Below the pieces are notes generated by a model. It saw only the letters and a program-made list of their open reading frames with translations, was not told the origin of the DNA and made no database searches. From assembly GCF_002288925.2 (NCBI RefSeq), contig NW_022098004.1, positions 10,735,182-10,799,181 on the forward strand: a stretch of DNA of 64,000 nucleotides, written 5' to 3'. Positions 1 to 12,605 of this stretch are shown here, piece after piece. Source of the DNA: Delphinapterus leucas. Taxonomy: Eukaryota; Chordata; Mammalia; Artiodactyla; Monodontidae. The position numbers were made by a program, and so were the translations under genes. Position 1 is the first letter of the stretch. Each line of letters starts with the position of its first letter.

Positions 1-1964
1 ACTGTGTATAGCATCAGAGGACAAAGAGAGGACAAGTGTCTCCAGCTCCCTGTCACCTCCCGTCTCTCACTGGTCCAAGTCTGGCCCACTAGGCGTTAAC
101 TCCTCATTGCCAGCTTGCATCACCCAAGCGTTACAGACATTCACAGGTGAAGCCACACGGCACGCTCTGGACCACGGCACTTCATCCTTGCCCAGAAGCT
201 GTGGGAGGAACCAGAGCCTCAGGGGGTCCATCAGGTCGGGGCTGCCTCGAGCTTGTGTGTCTCCATCCAGTGGTGACACAAGAGTCCTTCCAGATGCCAG
301 CACTCACCCCGGGGGGAGGACGAGAAAGCCTGTGCTATGAGATGATGGGGCAGTGGCCATGGTTTGGAGATGGCAGCAAAGGCTGGGACTCGCTCCATAA
401 ACAAGTAGCCAAAAGCCCAAGACCCAATGAAGCCAAGAGAAATGTGACCCACACAGGTGTAACCTGGGAAGACTCTGACAAATGAAGTGTCAACACAATA
501 AAGCTCCAAAGTAAATAAGTTCTCCTAAAAGGGGAAACAGAAAGCTGTAGGATGCCGGAATGTATGCTACTGGAATATACAGCCACCTGCCCTTCCAACA
601 GAGTGAGCAGCACATAGTCACACTAATGGATTCAGATGACTGAAACCACTTGTCTTCAGCGTGTGAGTTTAGAGAAGCAACAGTGAAAATAATCTACCGT
701 GAGATTAAGGAGGAATTTAGGCTGACCAAGACAAAATATAAAGAGGACATAGACATTTTTAATGTCGGAAAATAGTTATTTTGAGGGAAAAGATCACTAT
801 TGCCTTTGATGTATAAGCATAGTCCGACACATGTAACAAGGAAAGAGAATTCATTCACGGAAAAGCCATGCTAAATGAGACGTCACAATGTTTTTGACTG
901 TTTAATTGCTTAAGAAACTAATAATATTTTATTATGTATTTTTTTTTTACAAGAACTTAGAAATTTTCAATTCAAAAATGATTACAAAGCATATTTATTT
1001 TCAGTGTCTGATCTACGAACGAATCAGGTCCTGGGCACACGTGGTCTTGTAAGATTATCGTCAGCAAAAGTGGTCCTTTTTAAGCATGTTCATAAGAGGA
1101 CATTAAAGCTAATACGTGTGGGATATGCAAATATTTGGATACTCGATTCCTTTTCCCTCTATTTCTCTAATCCCTGTAGCATGCAGCACAGGAACGAGCT
1201 CCTCGTTTGTGTTCGATAAAGCTTCAGACATGAGAGGGCACCGCTGCCACCTCTGTCCTCCTCCCCGACTGCCCAGGCTGGGGCCCTGCTCTCACCCCTT
1301 CACGGGCGCCTTCTCCAAACTACCACTTACTAGTAAAAGAGTTCCAGAGACAAGACCGCTAGTCAGTCAAGAGCAGCCTTGTGTCTGTTAAATCCCCAGC
1401 TGGGGGCCTGCATGGACTAATGACTGATTTCACCTGCAACACGATGTCATGGGAACCACAGTGAACTTGGAGTTAAAAGATGTGGTTTCAATGCTGAGTA
1501 AGAGACTTTCAGCCCTCTGATGTCGGGAACGCAGTTTTACCTAAGCACCAGTTTCCTCACTCAAACAAGGGAATTCTAACGTCTAGTTGGAATACAGAGC
1601 CGATGGTTGTCACAAACCCCAAACAGGAGAAGCTTAAACAAGGTAGAAGTGATTTCCCCTGTGCCTCATAGTAGGCTCCTGAGACATCCACACCTGACAT
1701 GGCAGCACCACGGGGCCAGGAACTCGGCCTCCTTTCCTGTTCTCCCGTCACTGATGATGTAGTTCTGTCTGCGGGGTGAAAGGAGGTCCATAATCACACT
1801 GGGGGCTGGGGTCACATCCCAGCTGACAAGGGGGAACCCGGAGTGGAACACAGACCTCTCTCTTCTAAGGGCACAAGCAGTGCTGTGCTGGGGATGGTCA
1901 GAACCAGCCTATGAGAGCCAGTTGTCTACTTTTCAGGGACTACAGGAGCTGGTTGTTAAACAGC
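1..1964. other. Gene-free interval
   Basis: No coding exon, RNA gene or clear young repeat is recognisable. Open frames here are short and lack family features. Confidence 0.4.
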
Positions 1965-2380
1965 CTTTGTTAAAAATTAAATTACAGAAATTCACAAATT
2001 ACATTAAAATCAAGGGCAGCAGATGCTCAGAACTCAACCCTTTCTAATTACCACACTACATTTCACTGTTACCCCTGTTCTGTGGTTATTTACCCGTAGT
2101 GTCTCTGTGTGGGAAACCACATGACCACGTGCCCCTGCAGGCCTGCAGACAGTGAAGACCCTTCATGTTGCAGACTTTGTTAAAAATTATAGAAATTCAC
2201 AAATTATGTAAAAAACCAAGGGCAGCAGAGGCTCAGATCTCAACTCTTCCTAATTACCACACTACATTTCACCATTACCCCTGTTTTGTGGTTATTTACT
2301 CGTAGTGTCTCTGTGTGGGCACAGTGCATCACCACGTGCTCCTGCAGGTCTGCAGACAGTAAAGAGCCTTCATGTTGCAG
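1965..2380. repeat. Two-copy tandem duplication, about 208 bp per copy
   Basis: Copy 1 is about 1965-2173 and copy 2 about 2174-2380. Both run from TTTGTTAAAAATTA to CTTCATGTTGCAG and share CCACACTACATTTCAC and TAGTGTCTCTGTGTGGG. By eye they are roughly 85-90% identical with small indels. Confidence 0.85.
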
Positions 2381-3146
2381 CTTGAAATCCATCATGTCAG
2401 TGTGCTTCCACTACAGAAATTGGCAAAGACTGCAATTCAGGCCTTAATTTATTGTTCTGTTGATTATCTAACACGAGGAGCTAGCAAACCACCCAGAACC
2501 TGTTTTGGTTTAGTCCTTAAACTAACAGTGATTTTTGTTTTTTTTTAAACATTGTGAAGTACAGGAGGAAGGAAGAAAAAGAGGGAGGGCGAAAGAGCAA
2601 AAGCATGAAAGCAAGAAAGCAAGCAAGAAATAAAACATTTGATGGCGGCAGGCTGTATGTGGCTGCAAAGTCTTAAATATTTACCAGCAGGGCTTTTGCA
2701 AGAAATGTTTCTGAACCTGGTGGACAAAATATTAAAAATGCAAATGAAACTGAGAAGCCTCCTTGCTGGCTGTCGCCCTCAGGGGATGGAAGCAGCCTCA
2801 TTCCTTGTCACGTGGCCCCTTGAGATTCTAAGACAGTGAGGAAGAATATCCTTTGTGTTGAATCCCTCTCAGGCTTTGACTCTTTCACCAGGAAGCACCC
2901 AGTGCCTTCGAGGTGCTCACCTGAATAGCTCAGGGGATAAGCACCCTCCCTGGAAGTCAGCTGTGCCACATCCCACACTCTCACCACCACGGGAAGGCCC
3001 CACCCCGCATCTGTCTCTATAGTTACAGGTCCCGCCCCCAATCAAGAGGATGGATTCCACATGGCCTTGGATCACTGGCTCATCCTAGAAGTCCTCCTAC
3101 TACAAGGGGAATCTCATCGTTGGTGCCACATCTACCTCTTTTATTT

Positions 3147-3148
<2 letters not shown>
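2381..3148. other. Gene-free interval
   Basis: Nothing supportable beyond a purine-rich AAG/GGAA patch at 2560-2640. Confidence 0.4.
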
Positions 3149-3181
<33 letters not shown>

Positions 3182-3205
3182 TGTGTGTGTGTGTGTGTGT
3201 GTGTG
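3149..3205. repeat. (GT)n microsatellite
   Basis: About 57 bases of GT repeats with one interruption (GTCTGT near 3180), abutting the 5' side of an inverted SINE where its A/T tail should be. Confidence 0.95.
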
Positions 3206-3395
3206 GTATGTGGGCCTCTCACTGTTGTGGCCTCTCCCGTTGCGGAGCACAGGCTCTGGATGCGCAGGCTCAGCAGCCATGGCTCACGGGCCCAGCCGCT
3301 CCGCGGCATGTGGGATCTTCCCGGACCGGGGCACGAACCCGTGTCCCCTGCATCGGCAGGCAGACTCTCAACCACTGCGCCACCAGGGAAGCCCT
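3205..3395 (-). mobile_element. CHR-type SINE
   Basis: Reverse-orientation copy ending CCACCAGGGAAGCCCT. It holds the tRNA-like head and the CTCCCGTTGCGGAGCAC body shared with the copies at 19335, 50775 and others. Confidence 0.9.
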
Positions 3396-4405
3396 ACATT
3401 ATTATTTTGAGAATTTAATGAGATCATGGATATATAAAAGCACTTTATTAAAATAGAAAGTCTGTAGTGTTAAAAAGTGCTCTGTAAAAAGTTACAAGTG
3501 CTATGAAGTCTGAAGTTATTCTTCCTGACCTCTACTCTTCCTCAAATTCATGTATCTGAATGTTTGATAGCAGAGCTCCTTTCCAATTCCTACCTCAGAA
3601 CCCAGGATGCAGGTACATCTCTGACCCTGCTCTGGTTTTGTAACTTCTTCCAAGTCTCCCTGAAGAGCTTATTGAACATGAGGAATACAAGACCCCTTCA
3701 CGGTCTATCTAGCAAGTTCACTGTTTACTGAATAAATCCTTCTTTTGGTAACGAGAACTCAAGATTTTCCGTCCTTCCTTCCCTGTCCCTCCCCCTCCCC
3801 CTCTTCTTCCTCCCACTTCTTTTTTTTTCCTTTTATTTATTTCACTAACACGTTAGGAAAGTGTATAAAAAGCCTTCTAGAGTTTAGCAATAAGAAGTTA
3901 GCTCGCACCTCTAGTCAGCTCCCAGACACTGCTGCGTCGGCCAGAGGCCAAAAGATAATAATTACAGTTTTTAAGTTCATCTTTATAACGTACATCTGCT
4001 GCCCCACCATATCTATTCATAAGCTAGTCCTAAATTTTCTAAGGAAATAAGGAGGCAAATGTAACAGATTCTCCCCCCAGTGGAGCCCAGCCTTTCAGTG
4101 AGATGTTATGCGCCCAGGCACACGAGGATCTTTGAGGCTTCTTTCAACAGGAGTTACATTTGATCTGAGCTTCTTTTTAACTGAAAGCAGTATTTTCAGT
4201 ATTGATGGTTAACAAGAACTTACTTCAGGTGCAGAAATAAAGCAAAAACCAACCAGCTGTATTTCTCACAAGGTCTGCAGAAACACTGGGAACCCACGTG
4301 CAAGTGGATGACATGTAAACAAAAGTTGCATCTGCCATTTCAAGTGCCCACGATGTCACCTCCACCCCACTTTTTAACAAAGATAAAGATAATGCCCCCA
4401 GCCTT
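3396..4405. other. Gene-free interval
   Basis: No gene or clear repeat seen; a pyrimidine-rich stretch lies at 3765-3840. Confidence 0.35.
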
Positions 4406-4783
4406 TGTTAAAAACAAGACGGCGGGCCCCAAATGGAGTCACTCAGGCTAAGCCCCGCCTCACCAAACAGAGACAAAGAGTTTCAGCTCTCCCAGAAATG
4501 GAATCTTAAATAAATACACCAGAAAGCCCCTGATTGGCGCTACTCAGGTAATCTGCCTGATGGGCCCCTGCCAGCCCCTAAAGGAAAGGAACTTTGCAAT
4601 AACCAACCGGCTTTTTTGACTAATAAAACTTCCTTGTTCTCACTCCCTTCTGCCTATAAAATTCTTTCATTTTGTGCAGCTTCTCAGAGTTTCTTTCCAT
4701 CTGCTACACTGGATGCTGCCTGACTCAAATCAACTTTTGCTCTTCAAGTTTGTAACATGCCTCGGTTTATCTTTTCAATAAAT
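4406..4783 (+). repeat. LTR-like element, probably a solo class I LTR
   Basis: Starts TGTTAAAAACAAG. It has a CCAAC-rich U3, a TATA box (CCTATAAAATTC) near 4653 and AATAAA near 4780, and is followed by no retroviral genes. The TG start with TATA and poly(A) spacing is LTR-like. The 3' boundary is uncertain and no target duplication was found. Confidence 0.5.
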
Positions 4784-5467
4784 AGGCGTCAGAGAGGGAA
4801 CCTAAGGAGACCCCCTCCCCCGACAGCCCCCAGGAGCGCTGAGCAACCAGGGAAGGTACCTGCTGAGTCCCTGGAGCTGGCTGTTTTCTCGCTGCCTCTG
4901 GAGGTGCTGGGCAAGTCCTCGCGGTCCTGGATCCTGGACCCGCAGCTCTTGCCTCGCGAGCTTTCCGACCATCTGAGCCTTCCTTTTTCTGGCCTGGGTC
5001 CGGAAACCTGATGGAGGCTGATTGGTCTGACGTAGAAAGGCTCACGCCTGGATCTGACTTGAGCCGGAGCGAGCCAGTATGAGGCCTCAGGTGAAAAAAA
5101 TTGTGTTTTAAGGCTGAACTAGCAGGTTAAACTTATCAAAGATAATCTTGAATTAGAGAGGCCATAGTGGAGAACTTTCAACTTCGGTAAGCTTATCCAT
5201 TTACAAGATGCCCTAGAAAAGGAGAAGCCTCAGCCAAGGACTCACTATAAAGGGGAGAAGAAAAATTACTCTTCCTCTTCTCTAGAGCCTGCAGACAGCA
5301 TCCTGGGAGAGCTAGCGGAAGCTGGCAAAGCTTGAGACTTTTTACCAGTCGCTTCCCCCAGGTCTCTATCTGTGGTGCCTGGTTGAGAGAGGAATGTGCA
5401 ATTTTACATTGTCCTTTTCTTTGCAGATTCAGACTCTTATTAATTTGGTTCTGGGGCTCCACCGTGG
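4784..5467. other. Gene-free interval
   Basis: A GC-rich patch at 4800-5060 has no supportable exon. No family was recognised. Confidence 0.35.
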
Positions 5468-5602
5468 TTTTTTATTTTTGTTTTTTTTCTTTTTTGGCCA
5501 TGCCGCGAAGCTTGTAGGATCTTATTTCCCCGACCAGGGACTGAACCCCGGCCCTGCAGTGGAAGCGCTGAGTCCTAACCACTGGACCACCAGGAATTCC
5601 CT
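5468..5602 (-). mobile_element. Short tRNA-derived SINE (older relative of CHR)
   Basis: Reverse copy: T-rich tail, then GGCCATGCCGCGAAGC, CCGACCAGGGACTGAACC, and the head complement ACCACTGGACCACCAGGAA. Shorter than the CHR copies and similar to those at 19966 and 20773. Confidence 0.8.
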
Positions 5603-6141
5603 GTTTTTCCTTAATTGAAGTTTAACTGACATACATTATATTAGTTTCAGGTGTAGGACATAATGAGCCCACATTTGTATACATTGTGAAACGATCACCA
5701 GTCTAGTTACCATCTGTCATAATACAAAATTACAAATTTTTTTTCTTGTGATGAGAACTTTTAAGATTTACCTTCTTAGTAACTTTCAAATTTGCAATAC
5801 AGTATTACTAACTATAGTCACCATGCTGATGACTAGATATTTAGTTGCATCCCCATGACTTATTTAATTTTAAAACTGGAAATTTGTACCTCTTTATCCC
5901 CTTCACTGGTTTTACCCACCCCCCTTCCAACCCCCCTCCTCTTTGGCTATCATAATCTATTCTCTGTATATATGATTTCTTATTTGTTTGTTTTGTTTTT
6001 TAAATTCCACATAAAAGTGAAATTCTACAGTATTTTTCTTTCTTTGTCTGATTTATTTCACTCAGCAAAATATCATCAGGATCCATCCATGTTGTCACAA
6101 ATGGCAAGAGTTCATTCTTTTTCATGGCTGAGTAGTAGCCC

Positions 6142-6143
<2 letters not shown>

Positions 6144-6185
<42 letters not shown>

Positions 6186-6206
6186 TGTGTGTGTCTGTGT
6201 GTATCT
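6144..6206. repeat. (GT)n microsatellite
   Basis: About 60 bases of GT with late GTCTGT interruptions, inside the L1 3' part. Confidence 0.93.
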
Positions 6207-6970
6207 CACATCTTCTTTTCCATACATCTATTGATGGACACTTAGGTTGTCTCCACATCTTGGCTATTGTGAATAATACTGCAATGAACATAGGTGGGCA
6301 TATATCCTTTCAAATCAGTGTTTCATTTACTTCAGATAAATATCCAGAAGTGGAATTACTGGATCATATGGCAGTTCTATTTTTAATTTCTTTAGGAACC
6401 TCCATACTGTTTCCATAGTGGCCGCACAAATTTACATTCCCACCTAGGCTCCCTTTTCTCCACATTCTCACCCATACTTATTATTTCTTTTCCTTTTATG
6501 ATAACCATTCTGACAGGTGTGACATCATATCTCATTGTGGTTTTGATTTATGTCTCCCTGATGATTAGTGATGTTCAGCATCATTTCATGTGCCTGTTGG
6601 CCATCTGAATGTCTTGTTTGAAAAAATGTCTATTCAGATCCTCTGCCCATTTTTTAATTGGATTGTTTGTTTGTTATTGAGCTTTATGAGCTCTTTATCT
6701 ATTTTGGATATTAACCCCTTACCAGATACATGATTTACAAATATCTTCTCCCATTCAGTAGGTTGCCTTTTTATGTTGTTGATGGTTTCTTTCACTGTGC
6801 AGAATCTCTTTGGTTTGATGTAGTTGTATTCATTTATGTTTGCTTTGGTTGCCACTGCCTTTGAAGTCAGATCCAAAAAAATATCACAAAGAGCAATGTC
6901 AAGAAGCTTACTGCCTATGTTTTCTTCTAGGAGTTTTATGGTTTCTGGTATTATGTTCACGTCTTTAATC

Positions 6971-7282
6971 TTTTTTTTTTTTTTTTTGGCTACGTTGGGT
7001 CTTTGTTGCTGCGTGTGGGCTTTCTCTAGTTGCGGTGAGCAGGGGCTTCTCTTCATTGCAGTGCACGGGCTTCTCATTGTGGTGGCTTCTCTGGTTGCGG
7101 AGCTCAGGCTCTAGGCGCAGGCTCAGTAGTTGTGTATTGCGGGCTCTAGAGCGCAGGCTCAGTAGTTGTGGCGCATGGGCTTAGTTGCTACGCAGCATGT
7201 GGGATCTTCCCGGACCAGGGCTCAAACCCTGTCCCCTGTGTTGGCAGGTGGATTCTTAACCACTGTGCCACCAGGGAAGCCC
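6971..7282 (-). mobile_element. CHR-type SINE, long variant
   Basis: T tail at 6971, tRNA-like head ending CCACCAGGGAAGCCC at 7282. Flanked by the 7 bp duplication TTTAATC (6964-6970 and 7283-7289). Contains the GGGCTCTAGAGCGCAGGC body. Confidence 0.9.
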
Positions 7283-7938
7283 TTTAATCCATTTTGAGTT
7301 AATTTTTGTGTATGGTGTAAGATAGTGGTCCAGTTTCTCTCTTTTGTATGTGTCCAGTTTTCCCAACACAATTTACTAAAGAGACTGTCTCTTCCCCATT
7401 GTTTTGATATATTCTTGCCTCCTTTGTCATAAATTAATTGACCATATATGCTTGGGTCTACTTCTGGGCTGTTTATTTTATTCCATTGATCTATGTGTCT
7501 GTTTTTATGCCAGTCCCATGATGACTGTAGCTTTGTAATATAGTTTGAAATCAGGAAGCATGATGCCTCCAGCATTGTTCTTCTTTCTCAGTGTTGCTTT
7601 GGCCATCCAAGATATTTTAAGGTTCCATACAAATTTTAGGATTATTTGTTCTATTTCTGTGAAAATGCCACTGAGATTTTGATGGGGATTGCACTGAATC
7701 TATAAATTGCTTTAGGTAATATGGAAATTTTTACAATATTAAGTTTTTCCAATCTATTTATGTCTTCTTCAGTTTCTTTCATCAATGTCTTACAGATTTC
7801 AGTGTACAGATCTTTCACCACCTTGGTTAAATTTATTCCTATGTATTTTATTCTTTTTGATGCAATTGTAAATAAGATTTTCTTGATTTCTCTTTCTGAT
7901 AGTTTGTTGTTAGTATATAATAACACAATGGGTTTTTT

Positions 7939-8287
7939 AAAATTAATTAATTAATTTATTTATTTTTGGCTGCATTGGGTCTTCGTTGCTTTTCGTGGGC
8001 TTTCTCTAGTTGCGCTGAGCGGGGGCTACTCTTCGTTGCGGTGCGTGGGCTTCCCGTTGCGGTGGCTTCTCTTGTTGCGGAGCATGGGCTCTAGGCACAT
8101 GGGTTTCAGTAGCTGTGGCACATGGGCTCAGTAGTTGTGGCTTGCGGGCTCTAGAGCATAGGCTCAGTAGTTGTGGCGCGTGGGCTTAGTTGCTCCACAG
8201 TCCGGGATCTTCCCGGACCAGGGCTCACACTCGTGTCCCCTGCATTGGCAGGTGGATTCTTAACCACTGCACCACCAGGGAAGTCCC
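7939..8287 (-). mobile_element. CHR-type SINE, long variant
   Basis: AATTAATT-rich tail, then GGCTGCATTGGGTCTTCGTT and a head ending CCACCAGGGAAGTCCC. An imperfect target duplication is visible (CACAATGGGTTTTT at 7924 against CACAACAGGTTTTT at 8288). Confidence 0.9.
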
Positions 8288-8775
8288 CACAACAGGTTTT
8301 TGTATATTGATTTTTTTAACACCTCAACTTTACTAAATATGTTTATTAGTTCTAACAGTTTTCTGGTGGAGTCTTTAGGGTTTTCCATATACAAAATCAT
8401 GTTGTTCACAGTGACAGTTTTACCTCTTCCTTTCCAATTTCAATGCTTTTTATTTATTTTTTCTGACTAATTGCTCTAGCTAAGATTTCCAATACTGTGT
8501 TGAATAAAAGTGTCTAGAGTAGGCATCCTTGTCTTGTTCCTGATCTTAAGGGAAAAGCTTTTAGCTTTTTTTCACCACTGAATATAATTTTAGCTGTTGG
8601 CTTGTCATATATGGCCTTTATTATATTGAGGTACATTCCATCTATACCCACTCTGTTGAGAGTTTTTTTTTTTAATAATAAATGGATGTTGAATTTTGTC
8701 AAATGCTTTTTCTGCATCTATTGATACGATCATATGATTTTTATCCTTCATTTTGTTAATACCCATTGGTTGTTG

Positions 8776-9259
8776 AATCTTTCTCTCCCAGAACAGCTTT
8801 TGCTTTTTTGTCTGTCTCATTTTGTGTCCTGAGAACTTAGCTTTGGAACCATCAGGTTGGGTGTCCCAAAATGTGGCCAGAAAGAAATGCAGGTTGCACT
8901 CCATTGGCAACTAGAGTTCTACTGATTGTTGTCAGCTTTCAAGGCAACTGTCTACATCTTTCTCTCTCAGCTGTCTTTTGGGAATGGTTTGGGTCTTGGG
9001 AGGGTAGTATCTTTTGCACCCCCCTTGGGAGTATCTCTTGCATCTGAAGGGGAGCAGGCTTTGCCACCCCAAAATATGCCACTTACACATGAGGATTATT
9101 ATTTGAGCTCTTGATTATTTTTGAGTTCCTGAACCCAGCAGATTCAGGAAAAGCCCTTTACCTTCCCTTCAACTGCCTAATTTACATGGGAAAGAAGGCC
9201 TATACCAGGAAGAAAACTATTATCAGAGATATCATTTTGAAACAGGAGGGAAGGCAGCA
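8776..9259. other. Gene-free interval
   Basis: No gene or named repeat recognised. Confidence 0.3.
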
Positions 9260-9752
9260 GGGCACAACCTTTAAAAGAAGGACATAGCTGTTGAGGATAT
9301 GACATAAACTGTTTAGAACCAAGTAAGTCCAAGATGGTGGAAGATTTGATGTCCAGTGGACCTTGAGCCTCATTATAAGCTCATTGTAATACATTAGCAT
9401 ATGCTAAATGACACACCCACAGGCGCCATGACCATTCCGAGGCTGACCATAAAAGGGCAAAAAGTGGTTGGTGACCCAATTCCTAGAAATCCTCACTCTT
9501 TCCCCAAAATCATTGGAATAAACCTCCCACTTGTTAGCCATGAAATTATCCAGACCACAAAAACTAACCACCCCATATTTCAGGGCCACTCTCGCCTTTT
9601 GAGACGGACTGCTTTCTGTCTATGGAATGTGTATCTCTCTAAACGAATCCACTTCTTACCCATCACTTTGCCTCTCACTGAATTCTTTTTGCGATGAGAC
9701 ATAAAGAACTTGAGCTTCATTAAATCCTGAGACCAGGTGTGCGATTTCAGTT
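9260..9752 (+). repeat. LTR-like sequence
   Basis: Has a TATA-like ACCATAAAAGGGC at about 9447 and AATAAA at about 9519, about 70 bases apart as in retroviral LTRs. No retroviral genes or target duplication were recognised. Boundaries approximate. Confidence 0.4.
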
Positions 9753-9765
9753 AAAAGACAGTGGG

Positions 9766-9955
9766 GGGCTTCCCTGGTGGCACAGATGGTTGGGAGTCAG
9801 CCTGCCGATGCAGGGGGCACGGGTTCGTGCCCCAGTCCGGGAGGATCCCCGGGCCCGTGAGCCATGGCTGCTGAGCCTGCGCGTCCGGAGCCTGTGCTCC
9901 GCAGTGGGAGAGGCCACAACAGTGAGAGGCCCGTGTACCGCAAAAAAAAAAAAAA
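9766..9955 (+). mobile_element. CHR-type SINE
   Basis: Head GGCTTCCCTGGTGGCACAG and an A tail of about 18. Flanked by the 13 bp duplication AAAAGACAGTGGG (9753-9765 and 9956-9968). Confidence 0.93.
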
Positions 9956-9968
9956 AAAAGACAGTGGG

Positions 9969-11159
9969 TTCGAGTCCCAGTCCATCGGTTCAAGACCCAA
10001 CCTGAGTTTTGGTCTGGTTTGAGTCACATCTGAGGTGTGTGGTTTCAGTTTCACCTAGGAAACTTATGTGCTTAACCAGGCAATCTTTGTTTTCTGAACA
10101 TCTGCTCTGCCTTCCTGTGAATGACCTTCCTCCTCTTGGTATCATCAGACCCCCTAACACTTTCCTTAGCTCAGGTATTATATAGGATGTCGTTACTTGG
10201 CTGTCTTTTGAGCCTTCATATCTTTACAGGGCTCCGTAAATGTTTGTTTCTCCTGTTAATCTCTCGTATCAATTTAATTATTAGACCAAAGAAGTTAGAA
10301 GGGAAGAAGGCGGAAAATTTTCCATCCCTACACATCCAAGCGGTTGTTCAATACTGCCAGGAATATTTACTGTTTTTCTCGGCTGAAGCCTGACAAGATA
10401 TTTGAAAGGATTCTTTTTTTTTTTTTGAAAGGATTCTTTTTAAAAATAGCTCTGTGGTCTGAAGTTGGCCAAGTTGGAAACTGATATTCAGAACCTGATA
10501 AGAACTTTTTTTTTTAGGCTTTCTCCTTTAACCTAAAATAAAACTATGTACCCACAGGGGGGAAAAACATTCTGAAGCCTTTGTGGAAGGATTTACTAAA
10601 ACATTCCAAAGACACACAGCTCTAAATCTAGAACATAGGAACCTTTTGATTTCCATCTTAGCGGAAAATCTTCTCCCTGATATAAAGAAGCAAACTGAGG
10701 ATAATGTAGTTGGGTGAGTGGGTCAACCTCCATATTATTCAGGTGGGCCCCAATCTTTTGAGGAATTAAAAAATGTACTTGTCTTACAAATCTGGTCTTT
10801 ACAAGACCAGACATGTGGCTCTAGAAACAATTCAAAGCAAACCTATTGTTTTTACCGAGCCCCAAACATTCACCTCGAAAGGCTTGCAGATATTTGTAAA
10901 ACCTCTGAATTTAGGAAACAAGAGCCCTTGGTGGCAGAACTTGCATTCTTTCCCAGTGCCTTTTGAGATGTGAGTATTCCACAAGCTGGGTCGGGTCAGT
11001 CTCCACTTTCAGAGAGTTCAGTCTCGGAGGGGCAGTCCCAGGCACCAGCCATCTCCTTGTGTATCACACTGTATTCACATGAGGAGGAGATTCAGGTTCC
11101 CTCAGAGGAGGTTTTGGAAGGAGCAAGGAGTTGGCCAGGTTTATAATCAGTTGTGTGCA
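9969..11159. other. Gene-free interval
   Basis: No supportable gene; a short duplicated GAAAGGATTCTTTTT pair lies near 10404-10442. Confidence 0.3.
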
Positions 11160-11880
11160 GTTGGTGGCACCATTTTGCAAATTTGGTGACTGAGTTTTGG
11201 AGACATTAAACGATTTGCCTGAGGTCACTCAGTGAGCAGGGAAGCCAGGATTTGAATCTTAGGAGAAAAGTGATGTCCAGGCTGTCCCCATTTGTGTGAC
11301 ATAGAGAACATTTAAGTTCCCTAAAGATCACTGGACGGTGGGCTAAGGCATGCAGGCAGTGTCAGTGGGGCAGGGGATCAGGACCCAGGCCTGGGGGGTC
11401 AGCTGGACCTGGTGTGAGCCATGGTACAGGGATTAAAGCCTTCTGGGCCTTGTCTGTGGACTTGGGATAATAATAGCAACAACGGTGAGACCCCACATTT
11501 ATCGTGGGCTTACTGTATACTTTCACTGCCTCAATTTTCCTCATCTCTAGACTGGTAATAACAAGACTAGTAATGAGAATAATAAATGATAGGTAGCATT
11601 TATTGAATATATTTTGCATGAAACTCTCTGTTCTAAGAGAAATACACACCCTGGTGTTCCTCATCTGTAGCCTGGGAATAATAATAAAAGTAATAATAAG
11701 AATAAATGATATGAATGATTTATTAAATACTTAATGGATTATAGGCCCCCGTTCAAAGTGATTCATGCATCTGAGTTTCCTTCACAGATGGATTGGGAAT
11801 AATAATAAATCATTATTGTAATTAGTGATAGCTAACATTTTACTGAGTGTTTACTATATGCCAGGTCCTGTTCTGAGAAG
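11160..11880. repeat. Cluster of MIR-like fragments
   Basis: 11160-11265 resembles reverse MIR (GCCTGAGGTCACTCAGTGAGC). 11440-11880 has three passes of GGGAATAATAATAA-type MIR tail sequence, each followed by a TTACTATATGCCAGG-type segment. Confidence 0.55.
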
Positions 11881-11929
11881 AACAGACTAGACAGACAAGG
11901 GCCATGGGTCCCCAGGAAGTCTCTCATAT

Positions 11930-12300
11930 TGTTAAGGGAATCACTGACTGAAACCACCTGCCCTGGCCAGGCCCAAGAGTACCACCTGCAGGAGTTCTCT
12001 TACAACAGGAGGTCCTAGTAAGGAACACAGAACTAGCAAGCTACCAGCAACCAGAAGAATTCGGGAAAGGTCAAAAGGAGACAAGGAAGGACCCTGAGTC
12101 AGAATGATTGGCCAGAGACAACCCGGAAACTAACCCCATCACCATAAAACCTGAGACTGCGAGCCACGTGGCAGAGCGGTCCTCCTCGGTTCCCTTACCC
12201 TGCTGCTCTGCACCCGGGCGCCCTTCCCCAATAAAGTGTCTTGCTCTGTCAGCATGTGTGTCTCCTCGGACAATGCATGTCCGAGTGTCGAAGGCGTCCC
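11930..12300 (+). repeat. Solo LTR, class I type
   Basis: Starts TGTTAAGGGAATC. It has a TATA-like CCATAAAACC near 12143, AATAAAGTGTCTTGC near 12230, and a TGTGTCTCCTCGG U5-like end. No internal retroviral sequence follows. The 3' end is approximate. Confidence 0.6.
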
Positions 12301-12389
12301 CCTTCCAGGGCCAGCACTCTACCCCGTGCCTGGTCACCTCGCTCGGCTCCACCACACTGGCCTACTCCAGACGCTCCTCGCACTGGACA

Positions 12390-12605
12390 AACTCAGTCCC
12401 CTCCACAGCCCTTGTGGGCGCCATCCCCTCTGCCCAGCGCCCCTTCGCCCAGACACCTACGGGGCTCACTCCCTCGCCTGCCCCCTCACCTCCCTGCTCA
12501 GGCACCACTACCTCAGTGACATCCTCCCTGACACTGCTACTTAAAATCCGAGGCCTACCATAGTGCCTGGTACACAAGCAGACATTCAGCAAATGCTTGT
12601 TTAAC
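12390..12605 (+). repeat. L2 fragment
   Basis: Resembles the L2 3' end: a C-rich stretch, CATCCTCCCTGACACTGCTAC, then TAGTGCCTGGTACACAAGC and CAGCAAATGCTTG. Confidence 0.6.

Larger units (their letters stand above)
5603..8775 (-). mobile_element. LINE-1 fragment, 3' UTR and part of ORF2
   Basis: Minus-strand ORF2 pieces are broken by frameshifts: the C-terminal YYSAMKKNELLPFVTTWMD at about 6150, thumb and C-terminal pieces at 6640-7560, SEREIKKILFTIASKRIKYI at about 7860, and reverse transcriptase (SGTRQGC) at about 8515-8720. Two SINEs and a GT repeat interrupt it. The 5' half is absent. Not a live element. Confidence 0.9.

Noticed and set aside
107..485. Short overlapping open frames at the window start
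   Set aside because: No homology features, splice sites or codon bias to support a gene.
3061..3456. Open frames rich in Val-Cys or Thr-His
   Set aside because: They are translations of the GT microsatellite plus a SINE.
8514..8910. Possible host reverse-transcriptase gene
   Set aside because: Motifs match L1 ORF2 and the frame is broken by stops and SINE insertions.
12108..12563. 151-codon plus-strand open frame
   Set aside because: Lies across a solo LTR and an L2 fragment; no domain.
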